This document shows, in pieces, positions 44,816-53,527 of a stretch of DNA of 64,000 bases; position 1 is the first letter of the stretch; the number at the start of each line of letters is the position of its first letter. The notes beneath the pieces are model-generated. The model was not told the origin of the DNA and did not search any database. It saw nothing but the letters and a program-made list of their open reading frames with translations. Made by a program: the position numbers and the translations under genes. This DNA is from Amycolatopsis granulosa (lineage in GTDB: Bacteria > Actinomycetota > Actinomycetes > Mycobacteriales > Pseudonocardiaceae): positions 1,736,001 to 1,800,000 of the forward strand of contig NZ_JAANOV010000001.1 in assembly GCF_011758745.1 (NCBI RefSeq), given 5' to 3'.

Positions 44816-45625
44816 CTACCAGAACACGAGCCGCGACGACCCGGCTTCGCTGCGAATCTCGCCGGCGTAGGTCAGCACCCGCGTGTACACGCCCGGCTTG
44901 CCCGGCCGCGCGCAGCCGTCGCCCCACGACACCAGCCCGATCAGCGTGTCGCCGACGACCAGCGGGCCGCCCGAGTCGCCCTGGCACGCGTCCACCTGGC
45001 CCTGCGGGTAACCGGCGCACACCATCGAGCGGGAGTCGTAGTTGGAGTAGCTGGCCGCGCAGCCGGCGTCGCCGATCACCGGCACCTCGGCCTTGCGCAG
45101 GTAGTCCGAACGCGCGCCGCCGTCGGCGGTGCGGCCCCAGCCCAGCACGGTCGCCTGCGTGCCCTCGGCGTAGAGCGAGTCGTCCGCGGGCAGGTTCACG
45201 GGCCGGTAGGGCAGGCTCTGGGCCAGTTTCAGGACCGCGACGTCGTCGCCCTTGCCGGGATCGGAGAAGGAGTCCGGCACCCACACCTCACGCACCGGCA
45301 CGACCTTGCCGTCGTTCGTGCGCTTGTCCTGGCGGCCGGCCACGACCCGCAGGTCCGACCGCTGCACGGCCTTGGCGCAGTGGGCCGCCGTCGCGACCGC
45401 CGTCGAGCTGACGAGGACACCGCCGCAGAACTGGTTGCCGCTCTTGTCGGTCAGGTACACCGCGTACGGGTAACTGCCGATGGACGCCTCGCTGCCACCC
45501 ACGATGTTCGGGCGGGCGCCGCTGCTCGGCATGGCCACCGCGGCCACCGGCAGGAAGGCGGCGGCTGCGATCGCCGCGGTCAGCGCCAGGCGGAACTTGC
45601 GGTCGCGTCGACGGTGCTTCGCCAT
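44816..45625 (-). CDS. Secreted trypsin-like serine protease (S1A)
   Basis: A 269-residue preproprotease. A signal peptide with RRRDRKFR and a hydrophobic core (13-31) is followed by a short propeptide; the mature protein starts IVGG at residue 41. The catalytic triad is visible: His in TAAHC (about 83), Asp in GDDVAVLKL (about 127) and Ser in CQGDSGGPL (about 219). Asp in VDACQGDSGG lies six residues before the Ser, predicting trypsin specificity for Arg/Lys. Paired cysteines as in chymotrypsin are present. ATG 45625 follows GAAGGGAG. It leads an operon with the ElaA-like gene. Confidence 0.93.
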   Translation of the reverse strand: MAKHRRRDRKFRLALTAAIAAAAFLPVAAVAMPSSGARPNIVGGSEASIGSYPYAVYLTDKSGNQFCGGVLVSSTAVATAAHCAKAVQRSDLRVVAGRQDKRTNDGKVVPVREVWVPDSFSDPGKGDDVAVLKLAQSLPYRPVNLPADDSLYAEGTQATVLGWGRTADGGARSDYLRKAEVPVIGDAGCAASYSNYDSRSMVCAGYPQGQVDACQGDSGGPLVVGDTLIGLVSWGDGCARPGKPGVYTRVLTYAGEIRSEAGSSRLVFW

Positions 45626-45778
45626 GCGCGCTCCCTTCGAGAAGGCTGGTGGTCCCCCGGTGGCACATCTCGTCGCCGGCCGACTCCGGACCGTGAGATT
45701 GCCGCACATACAGTAATGGACAAGCGCCCGGACCCGTGTCACCGGATCGGGTGATACTTCGTCTGGGAAGCTGGACGG

Positions 45779-46630
45779 GTGCGTGGAATCGTGGCGCTGC
45801 TGCTGGCGCTCGGGCTCGTGGCGTGCGGCGCCCCGCCCGGGCCGCCGCCCCCGCCCGTGCCCTCGCCCCAGCTCCCGGCGACCACGACCACCACGCCGCC
45901 GCCGGCCCCCGGCACCACCACTTCCACCGCTCCCCCGTCCTGGCAGGTGGGCGCCACGCCGCTGCCCCGGAGGCCGGACGGCTTCGGCGAGATCCGCCCG
46001 ACCCCGGCCGCGCTGCGCGACCGCCGCCTGCCGACCGAGGACTTCCTCCCGCCGCCCGCCGACGGCCGCTACGCCGCCACGATCCGCCCGGTCCCGCCGG
46101 ACGTGCTGGCCCGCAGCACCTGGCAGTCCGCGTGCCCGGTTCCCGCGTCCGGGCTGCGGTACCTGACGATGTCCTTCTGGGGCTTCGACGGCCGGGCGCA
46201 CACCGGTGAGATGCTGGTCAACGCCTCGGTGGCGGAACCCGTGACGCGGGTGTTCGGGCAGCTGTTCCAGGCGCGGTTCGCCATCGAGGAGATGCGGGTC
46301 ACCTCCCCGGCCGAGCTGGACGCGCCCCCGACCGGGGACGGCAACAACACCAGCGCCTTCGTGTGCCGCCCGGTCCGGGGCCAGACGAACTGGTCCGCGC
46401 ACGCCTACGGCCTGGCCATCGACCTGGACCCGTTCTGCAACCCCTACACCAAGGGTGATCTGGTGCTGCCGGAACTGTCCTCGGCCTACCTGGACCGGTC
46501 GTGGGTACGGCCGGGCATGGTCGAAGCGGGCGACGCGACCGTGCGGGCCTTCGCCGCGATCGGGTGGAGCTGGGGCGGGGCCTGGCGGGAGCCGACGGAC
46601 CGGATGCACTTCACGGCCACCGGCGGGTAG
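45779..46630 (+). CDS. M15-family peptidase lipoprotein (VanY/extensin-like)
   Basis: A 283-residue surface lipoprotein. The lipobox LVAC-G places the lipidated Cys at residue 16, followed by about 45 residues of Pro/Thr-rich linker. The domain (about 110-283) has the M15 zinc signature SAHAYGLAIDLDPF (His and Asp) and the C-terminal RMHF supplying the last His. It should cleave peptidoglycan cross-bridge or D,D-peptide bonds in the wall. GTG 45779 is the start. An imperfect palindrome (GTGTCACC ... GGTGATAC, 45736-45756) lies upstream. Confidence 0.87.
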   Translation: MRGIVALLLALGLVACGAPPGPPPPPVPSPQLPATTTTTPPPAPGTTTSTAPPSWQVGATPLPRRPDGFGEIRPTPAALRDRRLPTEDFLPPPADGRYAATIRPVPPDVLARSTWQSACPVPASGLRYLTMSFWGFDGRAHTGEMLVNASVAEPVTRVFGQLFQARFAIEEMRVTSPAELDAPPTGDGNNTSAFVCRPVRGQTNWSAHAYGLAIDLDPFCNPYTKGDLVLPELSSAYLDRSWVRPGMVEAGDATVRAFAAIGWSWGGAWREPTDRMHFTATGG

Positions 46631-46696
46631 CAACGGGAACAGATTCCGGGTCCGAACCGGTTGTACCCGATCGGACCGCTTTGGGAGGTTGGACAC

Positions 46697-48088
46697 GTGC
46701 CGCATTACGACCTGGTGATCATCGGGACCGGCTCGGGGAACTCGATCCTCGATTCCCGGTTCGCCGGCTGGCGGACGGCGATCGTCGAGAAGGGCGTGTT
46801 CGGGGGCACGTGCCTGAACGTCGGGTGCATCCCGACCAAGATGTTCGTGCACACCGCGGACCTGGCCGCGACGCCGGCGGTGTCGAGCCGCTTCGGTGTG
46901 GACGAAACGCTGGACAAGGTGCGCTGGACCGACGTCCGCGACCGGATCTTCGGCCGCATCGACCCGATCGCCGCGGGCGGGCGCGAGTACCGGCGCAACC
47001 ACGAGGACAACGCCAACGTCACCGTGTACGAGGGTCAGGGGCGGTTCACCGGCCGCAAGGAGCTGACCGTGTCGTTCGCGGACGGGCGGCCGGACGAGGT
47101 GGTGACCGCGGACCGGTTCGTGCTCGCCGCGGGCGGGCGGGCGGTGGTGCCGGACCTGCCCGGGCTGGAGGACGTCCGCTACCACACCTCCGACACGGTG
47201 ATGCGGCTCGACACCCTGCCCGCGCGGATGGTCATCCTCGGCAGCGGGTTCGTCGCCGCCGAGTTCGCGCACGTGTTCCGCTCGTTCGGCGTCGAGGTGA
47301 CGGTGATCGCCCGGTCCGGCGCCTTGCTGCGCAGCGAGGACTCCGACATCAGCAAGCGCTTCACCGAGCTGGCCGCGCAGCGGTACGACGTCCGGCTGGA
47401 CCGCAAGACGGTGCGGGTCCGCCCCTCCGGCACCGGGGTGGCGCTGGACCTGGAGGGCCCGGACGGCGCGGAAACCGTGACGGCGGACGAACTGCTGATC
47501 GCGATCGGGCGCCGGCCGAACACCGACCTGCTGGACGTGGCCGCGACCGGGGTCACCACGACCGAGGACGGGCACGTGGTGGTCGACGACCACCAGCAGA
47601 CGGTCGTGGAGGGGATCTACGCGCTCGGTGACATCTCCTCGCCCTACGAGCTCAAGCACGTCGCCAACCACGAGGCGCGGGTGGTGCAGCACAACCTGCT
47701 GCACCCGGACGAGCCGATGACCGCCGACCACCGGTTCGTGCCGCACGCGGTGTTCACCTCGCCGCAGATCGCGTCGGTCGGCCTGACCGAGCAGCAGGCG
47801 CAAGCACGGGGCGTGCGGTACGTGACGTCCACTCAGGACTACGCGGGGATCGCCTACGGGTGGGCGATGGAGGATCTGAGCGGGTTCGCGAAGCTGCTCG
47901 CCGACCCGGACACCGGGCAGCTGATCGGCGCGCACATCATCGGCCCGCAGGCGCCGACGGTGATCCAGCCGCTGATCCAGGCGATGAGCTTCGGCCTCGA
48001 CGCCAGGTCCATGGCACGCGGCCAGTACTGGATCCACCCGGCGATGCCCGAGCTGATCGAGAACGCGCTGCTGAACCTGCCGCTCTAG
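46697..48088 (+). CDS. mtr: Mycothione reductase
   Basis: A 463-residue FAD/NADPH disulphide reductase that regenerates mycothiol from mycothione, the actinobacterial counterpart of glutathione reductase. The redox motif [15 protein letters not shown] (about 37-51) has the catalytic cysteine pair. GTGSGNS at the N-terminus binds [19 protein letters not shown] binds NADPH, and the dimerisation end [17 protein letters not shown] carries the base His-x4-Glu. Identity to the M. tuberculosis enzyme is high throughout. GTG 46697 has GGGAGG at 8 bases. Confidence 0.96.
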   Translation: MPHYDLVIIGTGSGNSILDSRFAGWRTAIVEKGVFGGTCLNVGCIPTKMFVHTADLAATPAVSSRFGVDETLDKVRWTDVRDRIFGRIDPIAAGGREYRRNHEDNANVTVYEGQGRFTGRKELTVSFADGRPDEVVTADRFVLAAGGRAVVPDLPGLEDVRYHTSDTVMRLDTLPARMVILGSGFVAAEFAHVFRSFGVEVTVIARSGALLRSEDSDISKRFTELAAQRYDVRLDRKTVRVRPSGTGVALDLEGPDGAETVTADELLIAIGRRPNTDLLDVAATGVTTTEDGHVVVDDHQQTVVEGIYALGDISSPYELKHVANHEARVVQHNLLHPDEPMTADHRFVPHAVFTSPQIASVGLTEQQAQARGVRYVTSTQDYAGIAYGWAMEDLSGFAKLLADPDTGQLIGAHIIGPQAPTVIQPLIQAMSFGLDARSMARGQYWIHPAMPELIENALLNLPL

Positions 48089-48112
48089 TCAGGCAGGCGG
48101 GGCCGCCGGTGC

Positions 48113-49327
48113 TCAGACGTAGCGCGGGCGGCCCGCGAAGAAGCCGAACACCATCTGGAGCGCCACGACGGCCAGCAGCATCGCGAACGACACGGTCCAC
48201 CCGTGCGTCACGTCGTGCAGGAGGCCGAACAGGAACGGTCCCACGGCGGCCAGCAGGTAGCCGATCCCCTGCGCCATCGCGGACAGCTTGGCCGTCTCGG
48301 CACCCGTGCGGGCTCGCAGCGCGATCGTGGTCAGCGCCAGCGAGAACACCGCCATGCCGATCCCGAGGAAGATCGACCACACCAGCGGTGCGGCGGCCGG
48401 AGCGATCATCAGGCCGGCCACGCCCACGACGCCGAACACCCCGAGCAGCACGATCCACCCGCTCTGGCTGCCCCGCCTGGCGGCCAGCGGCGGCACGACC
48501 AGGCTGATCGGCAGGCCGAGGAGCGACACCAGGCCCAGCATCAGCCCGGCGTCCCCGCGGCTGACCCCGGCATCCATCAGCACCTGCGGCAGCCAGCCCA
48601 TCACGATGTAGGCCAGGCACGACTGCATGCCGAAGAAGATCGTCACGATCCACGCGAGCGGGCTGCGGAACAGCGAACGGGCGTTCGCGGTGTGCTCGCC
48701 GGACGCCGGTCCGCCCGGGCGGGTGCGCGCGGCCGCCAGCCACAGCACGAGCGCCGCGGCCGCGAGTGCCGCCCAGCTGCCGAGCCCGGGCCGCCAGCCG
48801 CCGAACGCGCTGTCCATCGGCGGGGTCAGCGCCGAGCCGAGTGCCCCGCCGGCCTGCAGCGCACCGGTGTAGAGGCCGGTCATCAGGCCGATCCGGGTGG
48901 CGAAGGACTCCTTCACCACGACCGGGATCAGCACGTTCGCCAGCGCGATCCCGGCGGTGCCGATCAGCGTGCCGCCCAGGACGACCAGCGGCCCGTCGAG
49001 CACCCGCAGCACCAGGCCGCCCGCCAGCAACGTGAGCGCGAGCGCCACTGCCGCCGCGATACCCAGGCGCCGCGCGACCACGGGCGCGGTCAGCCCGGCG
49101 AACGCGAAGCACAGTCCGGGCACCGTCGTCAGCGCACCTGCCCACGTCGAGGAAGCGCCCAGCGTGTCGCGCATCTCGTCGAGCACCGAGCCGACACTGG
49201 TCACCGCGGGGCGCAGGTTCAGCGCCGCCAGCAGGACGGCCACCGCCAGCAGGCCGGTGCCGATGAGCACCCGGTGCGCGGCGACGGGCTTGTGCTCCTG
49301 CACCGAGGCTTCATCGTGGACCGTCAT
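48113..49327 (-). CDS. MFS transporter, CynX/NimT family
   Basis: A 404-residue 12-helix transporter. The segment LLAALNLRPAVTSVGSVLDEMRDTLG near the N-terminus is characteristic of the cyanate-transporter-like CynX/NimT group, whose members export drugs or small anions; substrate unknown. ATG 49327 follows CATACT by 6 bases, suggesting a leaderless mRNA. It is divergent from the GntR/FadR-type gene, and a small palindrome sits right in its promoter, so the regulator very likely controls it. Confidence 0.88.
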   Translation of the reverse strand: MTVHDEASVQEHKPVAAHRVLIGTGLLAVAVLLAALNLRPAVTSVGSVLDEMRDTLGASSTWAGALTTVPGLCFAFAGLTAPVVARRLGIAAAVALALTLLAGGLVLRVLDGPLVVLGGTLIGTAGIALANVLIPVVVKESFATRIGLMTGLYTGALQAGGALGSALTPPMDSAFGGWRPGLGSWAALAAAALVLWLAAARTRPGGPASGEHTANARSLFRSPLAWIVTIFFGMQSCLAYIVMGWLPQVLMDAGVSRGDAGLMLGLVSLLGLPISLVVPPLAARRGSQSGWIVLLGVFGVVGVAGLMIAPAAAPLVWSIFLGIGMAVFSLALTTIALRARTGAETAKLSAMAQGIGYLLAAVGPFLFGLLHDVTHGWTVSFAMLLAVVALQMVFGFFAGRPRYV

Positions 49328-49335
49328 GGCGCTAG

Positions 49336-49348
49336 TATGACAAACATA
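49336..49348. promoter_or_regulatory. GntR-type operator overlapping the MFS promoter
   Basis: TATG-ACAAA-CATA is an inverted repeat located 9 bp from the MFS start and overlapping its -10 region. The minus-strand reading TATGTTTGTCATA resembles FadR-type GntR sites. Confidence 0.5.
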
Positions 49349-49374
49349 GGATGATCGGGTGAAGGGACTACCCA

Positions 49375-50043
49375 GTGCCACTCGCCACTACCCGCCGGAC
49401 CGGCCTGGTAGACCAGGTGATCGGGCAGCTCAGGGATGCCATCGCGCAGGGCGAATGGCCGGTCGGGCAGCGGATCCCCACCGAACCGGCGCTCGCCGAA
49501 AGCCTCGGGGTCGGCCGCAACACGGTGCGCGAAGCCGTCCGCGCGCTCGCGCACAGCGGGCTGCTGGAGGTGCGTCAGGGCGACGGCACCTACGTGCGGG
49601 CGACGAGTGAGGTGTCCGGCGCGATCCGCCGGTTGTGCGGCTCGGAGCTGCGGGAGGTGCTGGGCGTGCGGCGGGCGCTGGAGGTCGAGGCCGCGCGGCT
49701 CGCCGCGACCGTCCGCACCGACGACGAGCTGGCGATCATCGGCGGGCTGCTCGACCAGCGCGACGAGGCCTACCACGCGGAGGACATCGAAACCTACGTG
49801 CGCGCCGACACCGAGTTCCACCTCGCGGTGGTGCGCGCCGGCCACAACCAGCTGCTCACCGAGCTGTACCGCGGAATCCTGGAGGCGGTCACGGCGAGCG
49901 TCGCGGCCACCACCAGGCCACATCTGCCGGAGACCGAGGCGATCGGCCATCGCGGCCTGCTGGCGGCCATCGCGGCCGGCGACGCCGATCGCGCGATGGC
50001 CGAGGCCGCCGGCTTCCTGGACGAGCTGATCAGGGAAGCGTGA
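49375..50043 (+). CDS. GntR/FadR-subfamily (FCD) transcriptional regulator
   Basis: A 222-residue regulator. The winged helix spans about 10-75 ([56 protein letters not shown]). The FCD effector domain follows ([47 protein letters not shown]) with the Asp and His residues that usually hold a metal and a carboxylate ligand. GTG 49375 has GAAGGGA upstream. It is divergent from the CynX-type transporter and overlaps map by 14 bp at the 3' end. Confidence 0.92.
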   Translation: MPLATTRRTGLVDQVIGQLRDAIAQGEWPVGQRIPTEPALAESLGVGRNTVREAVRALAHSGLLEVRQGDGTYVRATSEVSGAIRRLCGSELREVLGVRRALEVEAARLAATVRTDDELAIIGGLLDQRDEAYHAEDIETYVRADTEFHLAVVRAGHNQLLTELYRGILEAVTASVAATTRPHLPETEAIGHRGLLAAIAAGDADRAMAEAAGFLDELIREA

Positions 50044-50887
50044 GGATCTCCGCGCCGTCCGCGGTCACCACAAGGGTGTGCTCGAACTGGGCGGTCCAGC
50101 TCTTGTCCTTCGTCGTGACCGTCCAGTCGTCGTCCCAGATGTCGTAGTCGATCGCGCCGAGGGTGATCATCGGCTCGATCGTGAACGTCATGCCCTCCTC
50201 GATGACCGTGCTCACCGACGGGTCCTCGTAGTGCAGCACGGTGGGCGCGGTGTGGAACGCCGGGCCGACGCCGTGGCCGGTGAAGTCGCGCACCACGCCG
50301 TAGCCGAACCGCTTCGCGTAGGACTCGATCACGCGTCCGATCACGTTGAGCTGACGGCCCGGGCGCACGGCCTTGATCGCCCGCATCGTCGCCTCGTGGG
50401 TGCGCTCGACCAGGAGGCGCACCTCCTCGGACACGTCGCCGGCGCAGAACGTCGCGTTCGTGTCGCCGTGCACGCCACCGATGTAGGCGGTGACGTCGAT
50501 GTTGCAGATGTCCCCGTCCTCGATCACGGTCGAGTCCGGGATGCCGTGGCAGATGACCTCGTTCAGCGACGTGCAGCAGGACTTCGGGAAGCCGCGGTAG
50601 CCCAGGGTCGACGGGTAGGCGTGGTGATCGAGCAGGAACTCGTGCACCACCTTGTCGACGTCGTCGGTGGTGTTGCCCGGCTTGACGGCCTTGCCGCCCT
50701 CCTCCAGCGCCTGGGCGGCGATCCTGCTCGCCACGCGCATCGCCTCGATGACCTCGGGCGTGCGCACGCCGTTGCCGGTGTCCCGCTTCGGCGCCGGCTT
50801 GTCCACGTACTCGGGACGCGGAATGCTGGCGGGCACGGGGCGGCGCGGCGTCTGGACGCCGGGGGTCAACGGAGCACGCTGGAACAT
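50030..50887 (-). CDS. map: Methionine aminopeptidase, type I with N-terminal extension (MapB-like)
   Basis: A 285-residue enzyme removing the initiator Met, the same length as Rv2861c (MapB). A 40-residue Pro-rich extension ([23 protein letters not shown]) typical of type Ic enzymes binds the ribosome-side SH3 partner. Metal ligands are in [21 protein letters not shown] (two Asp), the GHGVGPAFH loop, [11 protein letters not shown] and the final [13 protein letters not shown] ends 6 bases before the ATG, so the mRNA is leaderless. Confidence 0.95.
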   Translation of the reverse strand: MFQRAPLTPGVQTPRRPVPASIPRPEYVDKPAPKRDTGNGVRTPEVIEAMRVASRIAAQALEEGGKAVKPGNTTDDVDKVVHEFLLDHHAYPSTLGYRGFPKSCCTSLNEVICHGIPDSTVIEDGDICNIDVTAYIGGVHGDTNATFCAGDVSEEVRLLVERTHEATMRAIKAVRPGRQLNVIGRVIESYAKRFGYGVVRDFTGHGVGPAFHTAPTVLHYEDPSVSTVIEEGMTFTIEPMITLGAIDYDIWDDDWTVTTKDKSWTAQFEHTLVVTADGAEILTLP

Positions 50888-50893
50888 GGCTCC

Positions 50894-50899
50894 ACCCTA
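50894..50899 (-). promoter_or_regulatory. -10 box, leaderless map mRNA
   Basis: TAGGGT on the minus strand ends 6 bases before the ATG at 50887. Confidence 0.6.
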
Positions 50900-50932
50900 C
50901 GACCAACGCGCCGGAGGCAGCCGTGAGCCCGG

Positions 50933-51838
50933 TCAGAACAGGACGGTCGCGTACCGGCCGACCTGGCTGAACCCGATCCGCCGGTACGCGGCCAGCGCGG
51001 GGCTGTTGAAGCTGTTCACGTAGAGGCTCGCGGTGCGGCCGAGGCCGTTCACGAGGCGGCTCACCACGGCCGCCGTGCCCGCGGCGCCGAGTCCGTGGCC
51101 GCGCCGGTCCGGGCGCACCCACACGCCCTGGATCTGGCCGACGCTGCGGGACAACGCGCCGATCTCGGCCTTGAACACCACCTCGCCGTTCTCGAACCGG
51201 GCGAACGCGCGCCCGCTCGCGATCAGCTCGGCGACGCGGGCGCGGTAGCTCACCCCGCCGTCGCCGTCGCGCGGGTCGACGCCGACCTCCTCGATGAACA
51301 TGGCGATCGCCGCCGGCAGGTACCGTTCGAGCTCGTTCGGCCGCACCGGCCGCACCATCGGATCGGGTTCCACCACGGGCTGGGTGTCCATCGCCATCAG
51401 CGGCTGGTCCTCGCGGACCTCACGAGCCGGGCCCCACTCCGCCGCCAGCTCGTCCCACAGCCCGAGCACCTGCTCGGCCGGGCCGACCAGCGACGAACAC
51501 AGGCGCTGCTTGCGCAGCGCGCGGTCGGCGAAGGACCGCAGGGCCGCGGCGTTCCCGCGCAGGGGAATCAGGTTGGGACCGGAGAAGCACAACCCGGGCA
51601 GGCGGCCGCCGCGCGTGCCGCGGTAGTCGGCGGCCCACAGCTCACCGCCGAGCCGCCACGGGTCCAGGCCCGCCACCTCGACGCGGGCGCTGACCATGCA
51701 GCTGGCCACCGGGTCCGCCGCGAGCACAGCGCGCACGACGGCCTGATCCCGTTCACTGAGCAGCCGTGCACCGGCGAGCCGCAACACATCCACCAGATTG
51801 CCAGACGGAGTGGTGGAACGGGAAATCGTGGCGATCAC
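50933..51838 (-). CDS. GNAT-family acetyltransferase (Rv2867c-like)
   Basis: A 301-residue two-part protein. The N-terminal half (DUF4081-like: VLRLAGARLLSERDQAVVRAVLAADPVASCMVSARVE) is followed by the GNAT core (about 165-301) with the acetyl-CoA loop VWVRPDRRGHGLGAAGTAAVV and YVNSFNSPALAAYRRIGFSQVG. Next to ispG/map its position matches Rv2867c. GTG 51838 is used; the GTG of NLVDVL is an alternative. Its start codon overlaps the end of a decayed VOC gene. Confidence 0.85.
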   Translation of the reverse strand: MIATISRSTTPSGNLVDVLRLAGARLLSERDQAVVRAVLAADPVASCMVSARVEVAGLDPWRLGGELWAADYRGTRGGRLPGLCFSGPNLIPLRGNAAALRSFADRALRKQRLCSSLVGPAEQVLGLWDELAAEWGPAREVREDQPLMAMDTQPVVEPDPMVRPVRPNELERYLPAAIAMFIEEVGVDPRDGDGGVSYRARVAELIASGRAFARFENGEVVFKAEIGALSRSVGQIQGVWVRPDRRGHGLGAAGTAAVVSRLVNGLGRTASLYVNSFNSPALAAYRRIGFSQVGRYATVLF

Positions 51839-52032
51839 GGTGCGCAGCGGCAGGTGCCGAAGGTCCACAGCTCGCCCTCCGGGTCCCGGGCGGTGAGCGT
51901 GTGCGAGCCGTAGCCGGTGTCGTGCGGGGGCGCGACGATCTTCGCGCCCGCGCTCCTCGGTGAGGAACGTCAGCGCCACGCGGGTGTCGTCGTACCGGAA
52001 CGCGGGCCGGACGGTGGGTGGTTTTCGGTCAT
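51835..52032 (-). pseudogene. Decayed VOC/glyoxalase-family gene
   Basis: Reading the minus strand, ATG 52032 gives MTENH and then a frameshift. The next frame continues TVRPAFRYDDTRVALTFLTEE, which is the usual N-terminus of this family. It then jumps, in another frame, to AGAKIVAPPHDTGYGSHTLTARDPEGELWTFGT, the usual C-terminus, ending TGA at 51835. The middle (roughly 50-70 residues) is missing. So there are one or two frameshifts and one internal deletion. The ATG overlaps the AraC-type gene's stop by 4 bp, as in intact AraC-VOC operons of related actinomycetes. Confidence 0.8.
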
Positions 52033-52868
52033 GCTCCCGAGTCCGCGTCCACCGTGGCGCCGGCGCCTTGGAGGAACGGGAGCTCCTCGGCGATCCAGGT
52101 GCGGGGCGAGCAGCCGGCGAGAGCGCGCCACTCGTTGGACAGGTGGGCCTGGTCGTAGAACCCGCACTCGGCGGCGAGCGTGGCGAGGTCGGCGGGTCCG
52201 CGCCGGAGTCTCGCCGCGGCGCGGTCGAAGCGGAGCACGCGGGCCGCCTGTTTGGGCGGCAGGCCCAGCTCGCGGCGGAAGCGTTCGGTGAAGTGGCGGC
52301 GGCTCCAGCCGATCTCCGCGGCGAGGTCCTCGACGCGGATCAGGCCGCCGGCCGCGGCCAGGCGGCGCCAGGCCCAGGTGATCCCCGTGGCCGGTCCGGC
52401 CGGTCCGCGGTCCGCCCGGGCCCGGCGGAACACGTCGTCGAGAACCCGGAAGCGGTGCTCCCAGTCCGGTGCCGCCGCGAGTCGTTCGGGCAGGTGTGCC
52501 GGCCCCAGCCCGGCGAGGTCGACGACCTGGTTGCCGAGCTCGGCGGCCGGAACCCCGAACAGGGCGGGCACGGCGAGCGGATCGATCTCGACCTGCACGC
52601 CGGACTGGAACCCCTGCTGCGCGATCAGCGCGGGCGCGGTGTGCAGGCCCCCGAGCGCGGCGCTGACCCGGATGGGCCGCTGCCCGGGCAGGGGCAGTCC
52701 GGTGAAGTGCAACGGCTCGGTGAGGCTGACGACGAGCGTGACGTGCCGCGAGGGCAACCCGCGGTGCGTCGGGAGTGTCCCGCCGGCCTGGGTGTAACCG
52801 ATGTAGCGGGTGATCAGCGGCCGCAACTCGGGATGCGGCCGGCGGACGGCCCACTCCGCGCCGGTCAT
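52029..52868 (-). CDS. AraC-family transcriptional regulator
   Basis: A 279-residue regulator. The C-terminal two helix-turn-helix units are IRVEDLAAEIGWSRRHFTERFRRELGLPPKQAARVLRFDRAAARLRRG and DLATLAAECGFYDQAHLSNEWRALAGCSPRTW (about 180-262). The N-terminal DUF6597-like domain (RPHPELRPLITRYIGYTQAGG) would sense a ligand. ATG 52868 starts 4 bases after the Uma2 stop, so it shares its transcript. Its former partner, the VOC gene, is broken. Confidence 0.9.
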   Translation of the reverse strand: MTGAEWAVRRPHPELRPLITRYIGYTQAGGTLPTHRGLPSRHVTLVVSLTEPLHFTGLPLPGQRPIRVSAALGGLHTAPALIAQQGFQSGVQVEIDPLAVPALFGVPAAELGNQVVDLAGLGPAHLPERLAAAPDWEHRFRVLDDVFRRARADRGPAGPATGITWAWRRLAAAGGLIRVEDLAAEIGWSRRHFTERFRRELGLPPKQAARVLRFDRAAARLRRGPADLATLAAECGFYDQAHLSNEWRALAGCSPRTWIAEELPFLQGAGATVDADSGA

Positions 52869-52872
52869 GGCC

Positions 52873-53442
52873 TCAGAACCCGGCGGTCTCCACGCGGATT
52901 CCGAACGGCTCACCGATCTCGGCGGGCTGCCCGAACGGGACCCGCACGGTGCGGCTGTAGACACCCTGGACCGGCTCGGTGAACAGCGAGACGGCCGGAC
53001 CGTCCTCGTCGAAGGCGTCGATCAACAGGTACTGCGGGATGCCACCGTGGGCGTAGGCCCACTTCTTTTTCTTCCGGTCGTGGTCGCCGTTGCTGGGTGA
53101 GGTGATCTCGACGGCCAGAAGCACGTGCTCGGCCAGGACGGGATCGGAGTCGTCCGGGACGGCATCCCGCGGAACGACGCAGAGGTCCGGCACGTAGATG
53201 CTTCCAGTCGCGTGGATACCGACACCCAGCGTCTGGAAGATCCCACACCCCGCAGGGCGAACCCGGCGTAGTGCATCGTCCACCAGATCCGCGATCAGGT
53301 TGTGCTTTCCCCCAGGTGGCGGCGTCATCTGAATCCCCTCGGCAGTGAGCTCCGGGCGCCAGCCCTCCGGCACCCGGAGTTCCCGCCAGGTGTCCAGCAG
53401 CCGTTCCCAGGCCATCGCCGAACCCGCGAAAGCGGTGCTCAT
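52873..53442 (-). CDS. Uma2-family (DUF820) endonuclease-like protein
   Basis: A 189-residue PD-(D/E)XK-fold protein. Motifs: ELTAEGIQMTPPPGGKHNLIADLVDDAL, YVPDLCVVP (the metal-binding Asp), LLAVEITSPSNGDHDRKKKKWAYAHGGIPQYLLID (Glu-x-Thr in place of ExK, with conserved lysines). Such genes are greatly expanded in actinomycetes and cyanobacteria and often sit near mobile or variable loci; no specific function is known. TATCCT at 53483-53488 (minus) may be the -10 box. It begins the insertion between ispG and the GNAT gene. Confidence 0.87.
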   Translation of the reverse strand: MSTAFAGSAMAWERLLDTWRELRVPEGWRPELTAEGIQMTPPPGGKHNLIADLVDDALRRVRPAGCGIFQTLGVGIHATGSIYVPDLCVVPRDAVPDDSDPVLAEHVLLAVEITSPSNGDHDRKKKKWAYAHGGIPQYLLIDAFDEDGPAVSLFTEPVQGVYSRTVRVPFGQPAEIGEPFGIRVETAGF

Positions 53443-53527
53443 CGACCCACCCCGTTCCTGCCGTCCACGCGCGCGTCCCCCAAGGATAGCGGCCGGAGGG
53501 CCCGGACTGTGCCCTCTGCGACGGAGG

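Noticed and set aside
44816-48037. Extension of the serine protease frame to 1073 codons
   Set aside because: The added 800 codons lie opposite mtr and the M15 gene. ATG 45625 with GAAGGGAG gives a proper signal peptide.
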